Source of the DNA: an uncultured Prevotellaceae bacterium | GTDB lineage: Bacteria > Bacteroidota > Bacteroidia > Bacteroidales > Bacteroidaceae | Direction of reading: 5' to 3' | Length of the DNA stretch: 59,235 bases | Assembly (NCBI GenBank): GCA_900315745.1 | Contig: ONAG01000071.1 | Span: forward strand, 1-59,235 | Shown: positions 51,552 to 59,235 of the stretch, piece after piece | How the letters are laid out: each line of letters starts with the position of its first letter | How positions within the stretch are numbered: position 1 is the first letter of the stretch | Made by a program: the position numbers and the translations under genes | The notes under the pieces: generated by a model | What the model was told of the DNA's origin: nothing | The model's input: the letters and a program-made list of their open reading frames with translations, nothing else | Databases searched by the model: none

Positions 51552-54551
51552 TTACTTGACGAGTATTTTCTTCACTGTGCCATCTGCCATGCGCACGATG
51601 TTTATGCCACGGCTCATCTGCTGCAGACGCACGCCACTGAGCGAGTAGATGGACTCAACACCATTGTCAGCATTCACGGCTGTCATGATGCCCACGCTCA
51701 CGTTCACATATTGGTCGCCTTGCTTGTCAACGATGCCATGCGAAGCATCAAGCACTGGGTGCATGTCGGTTCCAAGGGTTTGGTAGAACACCACCTTGCC
51801 TGCTCCCTCGTTCAGGTCGTAGCACAGCTTGCCACTGCCAACACTTGCCTCGTCAGCCTGTGTCACCTGCGAGCCATTCACCTCGAAGCAGTTGGTGAAA
51901 GTGACGTTAGAACCATTATAGCGAGCGAACGTACGGTCACCGTCAATAGCTCCCGGCACCACGCTTCCGCTGTTGTAGGTATTGACAACCTCTGCACGGT
52001 CGCCCAACCATCCTGAGATGGCTCCACACTCACGCTGTCCGATGATATCGCCAGTATTGTAGCAGTTGATGATTCTCACGAATGCCTCGCTGAGGTCGTT
52101 CACGCCAAGGATGCCTGCTCCATTGACGCCATCCTGACCTACATTTACAGTGGCCTCGTTGCCACAATTCTCGATGGTAAGGGTGCTGCGGCCGATGGCG
52201 GTGCCTGCGATGCCTGCAGAATAGCCTGTGGAATAGATTTCGCAACTGGCATCCACCACGACGTTCTTGATGTATGCTCCACTCACCACTCCGAAGAGTC
52301 CCTTGTTGCCCATTTCAGATTCGATGAGCATGTTCTTGATATGGAATCCGTGACCGTCGAAGGTTCCCTTGTATGGGCGCTTCACATCCTCGCTGTTCTC
52401 TTCATCTATCTGCTGTGTGAAGCGTGTGCCTATGCCCTCGAAATGTATTCCAGCCATATCGATATCGTTTGCCAAATCTACTATGACGTTGCCGTCGATG
52501 TCTCCATTGTTGATGGCGTCAGCCAGGTCTTTCAACTGCTGACCGTTACGAATCATGCGTGCGCCACAAACAGAACAGATGTCGCCAACATATTGGTGGT
52601 CTGCCCTGACAGGCTCACCCTGGTTGTTGGAATAGGCTATGTCGCCGCCAGGAGTGCCGTCGCAGTTGAGCGAGCCATTGGCATAAACCATGGCATGTGA
52701 TGCGAAAGGTATAGGATAGGCGTCGGCACCAAGGTTCTGTCTCCAAGCGTCGGTCTCGCCTACTTCATCAAGTTTGTAGCATAGTTCGCCGGAAGCCAAG
52801 GCTTCAGGAGCCACCATCACGGCAGCATTCTCCCAGAAGTCGGTGATGTTGCTGGTGTAGTAGCAGTTGGTGATGTTTCTCACGTGGCGTGCAATCACTG
52901 TAGAGTTGCCTGTCAGCAAGAACTCTGAAGGAGCCACATAGCAGTTCACGATGTTTGTCTCCACCTCGCCATGTGCATAACCGATGATGGCTGCGCTTCC
53001 CTCACTGTATGGAGCATTGATGGAACCTACGAATGCACAGTTGCGGAAGACAGGGTTCTCATGTGCTACGGCGCAGATGCCGCCATGTGTGGCATCACCG
53101 GGATAGGAACCAGTGATATCTACTGCCACCACTACATTCTCTATGGTAGAAGCGCCACGTGTGACGAACACCAGACCGCCAATGAAGCGTTGTGTGCTCT
53201 CGATGGCACCTGTGATGCGCAAGTTTTTGATTTGCGAGTTGGAAATGACCTTGAACAGTGCCACGCCATCATAAGAAACATTGTATGCTATGTTGATGGC
53301 ATGCTCTTGTCCGTCGAAGATGCCCTCGAAGGCACGTGCCTCATCACTCTCGTTTGCGGTGAAGGCGTCGCCACCTATCATCACATCCTTGCGGGTGTAT
53401 TCTGTAAAGTCGATGTCGGCTCCCAAGCGGGCGTTCACTTTCTTGTTGCCATGATTTACAAGCGCAGCAAACCAGTTGAGGTCGGAGGCTGTATTGAGCA
53501 CATAGAATCCATCAGTAAGGGGGAGGTAGTCCTTGTCCACGTCACCACAGACCGAGCAGATGCCGTTGTTGAATTGGTGTGGGTCGCGGTTCGACTCATT
53601 GACATTCGAGAAAGTGGCGTCACCACCTTTTGAAGAACCGTCGCAGTTGAGGTCGCCCACTGCATAGACGATGCCGTGTGTGGAGAATGGTACGGGGTGC
53701 ATATCGACGTTGAGTGTCTGATACCATATCACATTTTCACTCTGATTGCCATTCATCTGGTATGCGATGGCTCCACAGCTGAGTTCATACTCGTCCTCGC
53801 TGATGTATGTGCCTTGATATCCATAAGTGTCGAAATTGTTGGTACCCTTGCCGTTTCCATTGCGCCACAATGAATTGGTGCCATCCATTCCGATGACAAA
53901 ACCTGCATTGTAGCAGTTGGTAATAACGCTACCGGTGTTGCCCACCCATCCGCAGAGGGCTGCACACTCACGGTTTCCTGATATGCCACCAGTGTTGAAG
54001 CAGTTGAGCAACCTGATGCCGCAAGCACTGCTCATGCTCACGCCACAGATGCCTGCAGCATTCTCCTCGGCAGCGCCGATGCTGGCTTCATTGCCGCAAT
54101 TCTCGAAAGTCACGGTGCCACCGCCATTGGTGCCACCAGCGATGCCTGCCACGAAGCGTTTTCCCGACACGAAGCAGGACCAGTCAACGATGACATTCTT
54201 GATATATGCGCCATCATTGAGCACGCCAAACAGTCCGACATACTCCTGTTCAGGCATGTCGAGCGACATGTTGCGGATGAAGTGTTGTTGTCCGTCGAAA
54301 GTGCCGGAGAACGGACTGCTCACCGTGCCGATGGGCTGGTGTGTGAGTCCTGCCAGGTCGATGTCGGCGGTCAGCGCACCGCTGATATTCCCGTTGCCAC
54401 TCGCCACCATGTTGGAGAAAGCCTCCAGGTCTTCTGCATTGGCTATCTGATAGACGCCATCCTGCTGGTCAAGAGCGAATGCCCTTTGTCCTCCTGCCCA
54501 CAGACCTATCAAGGACAGGAACATAAAAAGTAAATTTTTCTTCATCGTCAT
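51552..54551 (-). CDS. Secreted GLUG-repeat surface protein (paralogue 2)
   Basis: This is a 999-residue paralogue of the protein at 46454-49318, with the same plan: signal peptide ending near RAFA, then three units of 'DIDLAGLTHQPIG' / 'SGTFDGQQHFIRNMS' / GLUG repeats ('IRLLNCFNTGGISGN', 'VITNCYNAGFVIG'). CxxC linkers are present ('DPHQFNNGICSVCG', 'DHQYVGDICSVCG'). Its C-terminal tail is of the other kind ('SIYSLSGVRLQQMSRGINIV', then ADGTVKKILVK), matching the tail of the SusE/F-like protein at 40860. It lies 11 bases after the second SusE/F-like gene. Confidence 0.8.
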   Translation of the reverse strand: MTMKKNLLFMFLSLIGLWAGGQRAFALDQQDGVYQIANAEDLEAFSNMVASGNGNISGALTADIDLAGLTHQPIGTVSSPFSGTFDGQQHFIRNMSLDMPEQEYVGLFGVLNDGAYIKNVIVDWSCFVSGKRFVAGIAGGTNGGGTVTFENCGNEASIGAAEENAAGICGVSMSSACGIRLLNCFNTGGISGNRECAALCGWVGNTGSVITNCYNAGFVIGMDGTNSLWRNGNGKGTNNFDTYGYQGTYISEDEYELSCGAIAYQMNGNQSENVIWYQTLNVDMHPVPFSTHGIVYAVGDLNCDGSSKGGDATFSNVNESNRDPHQFNNGICSVCGDVDKDYLPLTDGFYVLNTASDLNWFAALVNHGNKKVNARLGADIDFTEYTRKDVMIGGDAFTANESDEARAFEGIFDGQEHAINIAYNVSYDGVALFKVISNSQIKNLRITGAIESTQRFIGGLVFVTRGASTIENVVVAVDITGSYPGDATHGGICAVAHENPVFRNCAFVGSINAPYSEGSAAIIGYAHGEVETNIVNCYVAPSEFLLTGNSTVIARHVRNITNCYYTSNITDFWENAAVMVAPEALASGELCYKLDEVGETDAWRQNLGADAYPIPFASHAMVYANGSLNCDGTPGGDIAYSNNQGEPVRADHQYVGDICSVCGARMIRNGQQLKDLADAINNGDIDGNVIVDLANDIDMAGIHFEGIGTRFTQQIDEENSEDVKRPYKGTFDGHGFHIKNMLIESEMGNKGLFGVVSGAYIKNVVVDASCEIYSTGYSAGIAGTAIGRSTLTIENCGNEATVNVGQDGVNGAGILGVNDLSEAFVRIINCYNTGDIIGQRECGAISGWLGDRAEVVNTYNSGSVVPGAIDGDRTFARYNGSNVTFTNCFEVNGSQVTQADEASVGSGKLCYDLNEGAGKVVFYQTLGTDMHPVLDASHGIVDKQGDQYVNVSVGIMTAVNADNGVESIYSLSGVRLQQMSRGINIVRMADGTVKKILVK

Positions 54552-54562
54552 TAAGTTTTTAG

Positions 54563-55291
54563 TTATTTAATCAATTCAGCTTGTACTTTCTCATTGAAAA
54601 TGTCTATTGTAATGCGGTAGGTGCCATCCTTGGATATGCTCCATTTGGTGTCGGCACCCCCTGTGCGAAGTCTATTGTCGGTTAGGATGTCGGTGTCCTG
54701 TCGATATGGATGCAGTGCCTTGGGATGCCATCTATTCTGTCCCTGGAACTTGAAACTTGTGGGTTCCTCCACATCCGCATGACGCTTCAGTTCTCCTTCC
54801 CATGTCCATACATACGGGTTGTCGAGTTGTTGGTGCATGAGTTGCATCTTTCCTTCCTTCCATCCTGTTGCGGTGGCTCCGCCACCTATGAAGAGTTCTC
54901 CCCATGGTTGGCAGATGTCTCCTTTCAATGTCTTGCTGGCGAGATTGACGTGAAACCTGTAATGCTCGTCGTCCACCACCACCTGCCAGGGTTGTGAGGC
55001 TTGTTCGTCTGAGACATCATACCGAATGCCATGGTTTACTATGTTGGCGTCGGGCAAAGAAGGTGAGAAGAACATTGTTTTTTTGCCCACCTTCTTGGTC
55101 GTGACAATTCTCAGTTCACCTGCCTTGAGTGGACCGGCATACTTGAAGTCGGCATCACTCACTCTCTCAAGCGGCTGCGTGCCTTTTGGCACTGCCGAAC
55201 CCGTGATCCACAGTTGCTCGTATTGTTGTGCTTGGAGAGCCATGGTTGCCATGAGGCTCACCATCATCAAAAAAGTTCTCATCATCGTCAT
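54563..55291 (-). CDS. Exported SusE/SusF-like glycan-binding protein (paralogue 2)
   Basis: This 242-residue protein has a signal peptide ending in MALQAQ and no lipobox. It is collinear with the 303-residue protein at 40860-41771: 'LWITGSAVPKGTQPL' against 'LWATGSAVPEGTRQL', 'QPWGELFIGGGATATG' against 'LPWNELFIAGGAFEGG', and 'KWSISKDGTYRITIDIFNEK' against 'KWHVYVKGTYHIVVDLFNET'. It lacks the C-terminal tail of paralogue 1, ending right after the last beta module. It follows the GH31 gene by 4 bases, so binding protein and enzyme are made together. Confidence 0.7.
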   Translation of the reverse strand: MTMMRTFLMMVSLMATMALQAQQYEQLWITGSAVPKGTQPLERVSDADFKYAGPLKAGELRIVTTKKVGKKTMFFSPSLPDANIVNHGIRYDVSDEQASQPWQVVVDDEHYRFHVNLASKTLKGDICQPWGELFIGGGATATGWKEGKMQLMHQQLDNPYVWTWEGELKRHADVEEPTSFKFQGQNRWHPKALHPYRQDTDILTDNRLRTGGADTKWSISKDGTYRITIDIFNEKVQAELIK

Positions 55292-55295
55292 TGGT

Positions 55296-57551
55296 CTAAG
55301 GTAATAATTTCACGGTTATCTCTTTGGAGCAGTCTGTGGCGGTCACAAAAACGGTGACCTTCCTCGACTGACTGTTGTAGTTCCAGCATCCATTGCTCAT
55401 GGTTTGTCCGTTCATCGACACGGCCGAAGGCATGTCGGTGGCAAGGAACTCTATCGTGTATGCTCTCTTCTCGGGCATGCCGGGGAAGTTGCCTGAGCGC
55501 GAGCAGATGGTGAGCATGTCTCCGTCGTTGCGCAACTCTGTGGTTGTGTATGCCCCTTTCTTGTAGCCTTCTGTGTCGCCCTCATCCTCATAGAATGTGG
55601 CACTGCCTTTGGCACCTGGCACCACCTTGAGTATCACCCTGTCGGGACGCGTGTTGAGGTTGAGCATCGGCGGGTAGTTGACGATGACCGCTCCAGCCTT
55701 GTAGAAATAGGGTATTTCCTCCTGAGTATAGGCATCTGTGAACACGCGGTTGCCATCCACCACTTGGTTTCTGCACACGTCATACCATCTGCCTTCCGGG
55801 AGCCATGTGCGCCTTGAAGCCTTACCGTCGCTGCCGGTCGGTGTCACCACGGGAGCCACGAGGATGTCGTCGCCAAACATGTACTCGTCTTCAAAGAGGT
55901 AGGCGTTGCTATTTTCTGGCGAGTCATAGTACAGAGGCCTGCATATGCTCACTCCTGTGTCGTAGGCTTGTCGTGCTGCCGTATAGATGTATGGCATGAG
56001 GGCGTAGCGCAACTTCACCGTCTCAAGCAGAAGGGGGAAATTCTCATATTTCCATATTCGCCTCTCAATGCCTGGCCAGTTGGTGGCATGGGTGCGGAAC
56101 ACTGGCGTGAACACTCCATACTGCATCCACCTGAGGTATATCTCTGGGTCGTTGCCGTCAGTCTGCTGGTGCCCGCCGAGGTCGTGTCCCCAGTATCCAA
56201 AGCCCACATTCGAAGCTGTGGCAGTGAAATAGGGCTGCCATGCCAACGTGCCGTAAGTGGTGAAGGAGTCGCCGGAGAAGCCTATGGGATAGCGGTGACT
56301 GCCCAGTCCTCCCCATCTGTGGAAGATGAGCGGCCTATGGTTGGTACGGTTGTTCTTCATGTCGTTGTAGAACACATGATTGCACCAGAAGGTCTCGCCT
56401 AACCCTTCGACATATTTGCTGGTGAGGTTTTGTTGCCAGTCGAGCCACCAGAAATCGACACCCTGGTTTTCCCTTGCCCTGATGATGTGCTTGAACATGT
56501 AATGATAAAATTTGGGATCGCTGAGGTTCCATGGCACCACCTTGGCGGTGCTGTCCATGCCCATGTCATCACGCAGTTGCGTGAAAAAATCCTCATCATC
56601 GTCCACACCATCGGCGGGATGCAGGTTGAGCGACACTTTCAGTCCATTCTGATGCATCCATGCGATGAGTCCCTCCGGGTCTGGAATGGCGGTGCGGTCC
56701 CATGTCCATCCGGTCCACCCTTGCGTATGCCAGTCCATGTCGAAAATCATCACGTCCATGGGTATGTTGTTGCGTTTCACGTCATTTACAATCTCCATGA
56801 ATTCGTCGGACGTGTAGCGCTGGTACTTGCTGTACCAATATCCCAACACATAGAGCGGCGGCATGGGCTGTCTTCCTGCTATCTTGATGAAATCGCCCAA
56901 AGCCTTTTTGTATTGGTGGCCATATCCCATGAAGTACCAGTCAATCGCATTTTTGTCCACAGGTTCTGCCACCCATTCTATGCCGTCATAGGTCTTGTCG
57001 AAGGCAAAGGTGGTGGAGCCATCGCCCCTCTTCGTTTTTGGCGACTCGTCGATGATGCTCCATCCTGCCCGCGAGAGCAGTCCGTTTTCCATTTCCGCAC
57101 GTTTGTTGTCGCCAATCTGTCCATCGAGTGTTCTTGTGGTGCCTTTCAAGTTCATAGCATCGTCTTTTCCTGGATACCACAACACCTTTCTCCCATTCAT
57201 GTCGAATGATATGGAGAGCACCTTGTCGGATGGCGTGTCATTTCCTATCTCCCCTCCTAATTGGTATTTCAGTGTCAAGACATTCGTTTTGATATAGAGA
57301 TAACCGTCTTTTCTCTCTGTGGAGAATTGCGGCACTGGCAAATTCCGGTTTACTACGGCAAACGTCGCCCTGTCTTCAAACAGCGCCTTTTTGCTGTACT
57401 GTATTCTTACCATCTCAGGTGTTAGAATGGTGAAGCGGGCATTCCCCTCGGTGACCACCGCATTTGGGTTTGCCACGGGATTGCTCTCGGCCTGGGCGAA
57501 AGCTGAAGCGACGCCAAGGAAAAAAGTGAACAAAGCAAAATAGTGTCTCAT
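55296..57551 (-). CDS. Secreted GH31 alpha-glycosidase (paralogue 2)
   Basis: This 751-residue exported enzyme is the paralogue of 41838-44267, alike over almost the whole length by eye ('RATFAVVNRNLPVPQFST', 'DESPKTKRGDGSTTFAFD', 'YVLGYWYSKYQRY'). Active-site segments are 'MIFDMDWHTQGWTGW', 'GVDFWWLDWQQ' (nucleophile) and 'YPIGFSGDSFTTYG' (acid/base). It differs from paralogue 1 by ending about 50 residues earlier, with no sorting tail, so the two may sit in different places (periplasm versus surface). It is the first gene of the unit iv operon, and the promoter resembles that of paralogue 1. Confidence 0.9.
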   Translation of the reverse strand: MRHYFALFTFFLGVASAFAQAESNPVANPNAVVTEGNARFTILTPEMVRIQYSKKALFEDRATFAVVNRNLPVPQFSTERKDGYLYIKTNVLTLKYQLGGEIGNDTPSDKVLSISFDMNGRKVLWYPGKDDAMNLKGTTRTLDGQIGDNKRAEMENGLLSRAGWSIIDESPKTKRGDGSTTFAFDKTYDGIEWVAEPVDKNAIDWYFMGYGHQYKKALGDFIKIAGRQPMPPLYVLGYWYSKYQRYTSDEFMEIVNDVKRNNIPMDVMIFDMDWHTQGWTGWTWDRTAIPDPEGLIAWMHQNGLKVSLNLHPADGVDDDEDFFTQLRDDMGMDSTAKVVPWNLSDPKFYHYMFKHIIRARENQGVDFWWLDWQQNLTSKYVEGLGETFWCNHVFYNDMKNNRTNHRPLIFHRWGGLGSHRYPIGFSGDSFTTYGTLAWQPYFTATASNVGFGYWGHDLGGHQQTDGNDPEIYLRWMQYGVFTPVFRTHATNWPGIERRIWKYENFPLLLETVKLRYALMPYIYTAARQAYDTGVSICRPLYYDSPENSNAYLFEDEYMFGDDILVAPVVTPTGSDGKASRRTWLPEGRWYDVCRNQVVDGNRVFTDAYTQEEIPYFYKAGAVIVNYPPMLNLNTRPDRVILKVVPGAKGSATFYEDEGDTEGYKKGAYTTTELRNDGDMLTICSRSGNFPGMPEKRAYTIEFLATDMPSAVSMNGQTMSNGCWNYNSQSRKVTVFVTATDCSKEITVKLLP

Positions 57552-57577
57552 AACAATGCGAAAATTATTTTTCGATG

Positions 57578-57585
57578 CAAAATTA
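57578..57585 (-). promoter_or_regulatory. Bacteroidetes -7 box of the GH31/GLUG operon
   Basis: TAATTTTG on the minus strand, 27 bases before the GH31 ATG. The 144 bases between it and the regulator's stop codon contain no other recognised element. Confidence 0.55.
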
Positions 57586-57729
57586 TGAATACACGTTCAT
57601 GAAATGAAAAAACCAAGTGAGTGTATAAGCAATATTATTAATGAAGATAGTCGAAATACCTTATTATCAGACATTTCGACTATCATGCAAATTATACTTG
57701 TATAATGGAAATATTCCGTCTATTTGCCT

Positions 57730-59235
57730 CTAAATCTCCATAATTTGCTTTTCAAACTGTTCATTCTCCACTATGGAACGGTTTTTAATTCTTGTTTTGT
57801 AGGTGTTGACCGTATGTACGGAATAATTGAGAAACTTTGCGATGCGCTCACTGTCGTTTATGCCTAATCGTATCAAGGCAAAGATACGCATCTCCGATGT
57901 GAGTGCATTTTCGCTGGGTGGCAACCTGCGGTCTTTTTCATCAAACAAGAGGTTGAAACGTTGCACGAAGTCAGGGAAGATTTTGAGGAAGGTCTGGTCG
58001 AACGCCTCATACATGTTTTCCCTCTCTGTATTGAGGTTGGATAGTTTCATCATCGACCTGAGGTCGTCATACTGGCGTGCCACGATCTTCCGGTCGATCA
58101 TGAGATAAAGTTTCTCTAACTTTGCAATGAACTCCGCATTGGTGTAGAATGAGCGCCCGATATATGCGTTCTTAATCTTGTCATCCTCCTTGAGTTGACG
58201 GTTTGCCGCCTGCAGTTGGGTGAGTTGCGACGCTATGGTCTCCCTGGCATCTGTCAAGGTTCTGTTTTTCCTGCGTATGAACCAATAACTATATAGGATG
58301 ACCGCCGAGAGGAGGACGAAGAGACAACTTGCAGCAATCAGCCAATTTCGCTGGCTCGCCACAGCCTCATATCTGTCACGCTCGATGATTGGCAGGATGT
58401 CCCCTATCTCTATTTTCCTGAGTCTTGAATTGTAGAATTGCACGTCTTCGAGAGCCTGATGGACATAAACGCTTGCCCGTTCGTGGTCGCCCTTCTTGTA
58501 AATAAGGCGGGAGAGATGATAGAGGGCGGTTATCTCGCGCGTGGCTGTCTCGTTGTCATAGATGGCGGATTGCGCAAAATATTCGATGGCTTTTTCCTCA
58601 CTGTCGAGGTAGATATACGCCCAAGCCATCTCGGCAGTGGTCATCGCCTTTACATGCAAGTCGGAATCACACAACTCAAGCACCTTGTTGAAGGATTCCA
58701 GTGCCTGCTGGTATTTATGGTCGCGCATCTGCCGAGAGCCTTGATACGACCACCACTGTGAGGAATGTATAGGTACAATCTGCATGAGCGAATCGAGATA
58801 TGAATTGCTCTTTGTGATGTATTTAGTGTAGAACGGCTCTTCCCGTACATAGTCGGCCTGCGCCCTCCACAATTGACTGCAATGCTCATAATATTCTTCA
58901 AGCTGAAGCCCATTTAGATTTTTACGGTCTATGGACTGGAGCACCTCGTTGGCTTCAGTAAGGAAGCCTGCCGAGATGAGTGAGAATGCCACGGCATTCT
59001 TTGACTTCACCATTTGCTCGGCATTATTGTTTAGTTGGGCAGCAGTGAGGCATTTTTGTGCATAGTGGTGTGCGGAGTCATAGCAATAGCTCTTATATTC
59101 ATTGTAGAGCCCGTACATCACCTCAAAATAGTCATCGGTGGCTTTCGCTCCCGCCTTTTTCTCCATCTGGATGAGATTATTTTTCAATGAATCGATGCGG
59201 CCCACTCTTATCTTTTCATAATTTTCGCGATTTGA
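57730..59235 (-). CDS. DUF6377-type membrane regulator with TPR sensor and LuxR-like DNA-binding domain, N-terminus outside window
   Basis: The frame is still open at the window edge; the GTG at 59205 is probably internal, since 'YEKIRVGRIDSLKNNL' matches the start of the family's repeat region. The visible part has an extracytoplasmic TPR-like region (to about 280 residues from the GTG), one membrane segment ('NWLIAASCLFVLLSAVILYS'), a coiled-coil and a cytoplasmic DUF6377 domain. A helix-turn-helix like that of LuxR proteins closes it ('MRIFALIRLGINDSERIAKF', 'VHTVNTYKTRIKNRS'). Such proteins lie beside PULs and are thought to sense glycans directly and switch on the operon. The nearest target would be the GH31/GLUG operon that begins 144 bases beyond its -7 box. 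Confidence 0.85.
   Translation of the reverse strand, partial: SNRENYEKIRVGRIDSLKNNLIQMEKKAGAKATDDYFEVMYGLYNEYKSYCYDSAHHYAQKCLTAAQLNNNAEQMVKSKNAVAFSLISAGFLTEANEVLQSIDRKNLNGLQLEEYYEHCSQLWRAQADYVREEPFYTKYITKSNSYLDSLMQIVPIHSSQWWSYQGSRQMRDHKYQQALESFNKVLELCDSDLHVKAMTTAEMAWAYIYLDSEEKAIEYFAQSAIYDNETATREITALYHLSRLIYKKGDHERASVYVHQALEDVQFYNSRLRKIEIGDILPIIERDRYEAVASQRNWLIAASCLFVLLSAVILYSYWFIRRKNRTLTDARETIASQLTQLQAANRQLKEDDKIKNAYIGRSFYTNAEFIAKLEKLYLMIDRKIVARQYDDLRSMMKLSNLNTERENMYEAFDQTFLKIFPDFVQRFNLLFDEKDRRLPPSENALTSEMRIFALIRLGINDSERIAKFLNYSVHTVNTYKTRIKNRSIVENEQFEKQIMEI

Overview
Most of the window (about 1.75-59.2 kb) reads as a Bacteroidales chromosome, most likely Prevotella or a close relative. The signs are a SusC/SusD/SusE-type operon, a long run of secreted glycoside hydrolases, Bacteroidetes -7 boxes (TAnnTTTG) just upstream of operon starts, no clear Shine-Dalgarno sites, and short C-terminal tails of the 'YDLxGRxV...KGIYIxNGKKVVK' kind. 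The first ~1.73 kb looks different. It has higher-GC coding, a strong AGGGGAG ribosome site, a TATAAT-type promoter, a membrane protein of clostridial type and a zinc-dependent phospholipase C domain. It is joined in frame to a Bacteroidetes-like Hsp70-type gene, so I read it as a chimeric contig end or, less likely, a recombination junction.

Layout. 1-1.73 kb: clostridial-looking DNA. 1.73-5.6 kb: an SNF2 helicase followed by an Hsp70/actin-like ATPase cut by the junction, possibly part of a defence or DNA-processing operon. 6.1-9.8 kb: an S41 peptidase, then a Nudix hydrolase and a secreted alpha/beta hydrolase. A ~110-bp intergenic repeat flanks the S41 gene. 9.8-17.5 kb: a minus-strand group made of a secreted protein of unknown function, a secreted TPR-CHAT protease and a broken GH2 beta-galactosidase carrying a LamG insert. 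17.7-21.6 kb: a large secreted adhesin-like protein. 22.0-23.4 kb: a broken GH43 on the plus strand.

23.5-59.2 kb is a large polysaccharide-utilisation region, all on the minus strand. Four transcription units can be drawn from promoters, spacing and terminators: (i) SusC-SusD-SusE-GH43; (ii) GH76-GH43-unknown 670-residue protein; (iii) GH31-SusE/F-like-GH38; (iv) GH31-SusE/F-like-GLUG protein-GH31-GLUG protein. A membrane-anchored DUF6377-type regulator lies at the window end. GH76 (endo-alpha-1,6-mannanase family) with GH38 (alpha-mannosidase family) points to alpha-mannan or another mannose-rich glycan. The GH31 and GH43 enzymes would remove glucosyl, xylosyl or arabinosyl decorations. The substrate is inferred, not shown.

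Between units iii and iv sits a ~1.86 kb group II intron, placed directly after the unit iv terminator hairpin as class C introns are. Its reverse transcriptase is interrupted by one in-frame TGA. With the broken GH2 and GH43 genes this makes three disrupted genes besides the chimeric one. I saw no CRISPR array, rRNA, tRNA or phage module.
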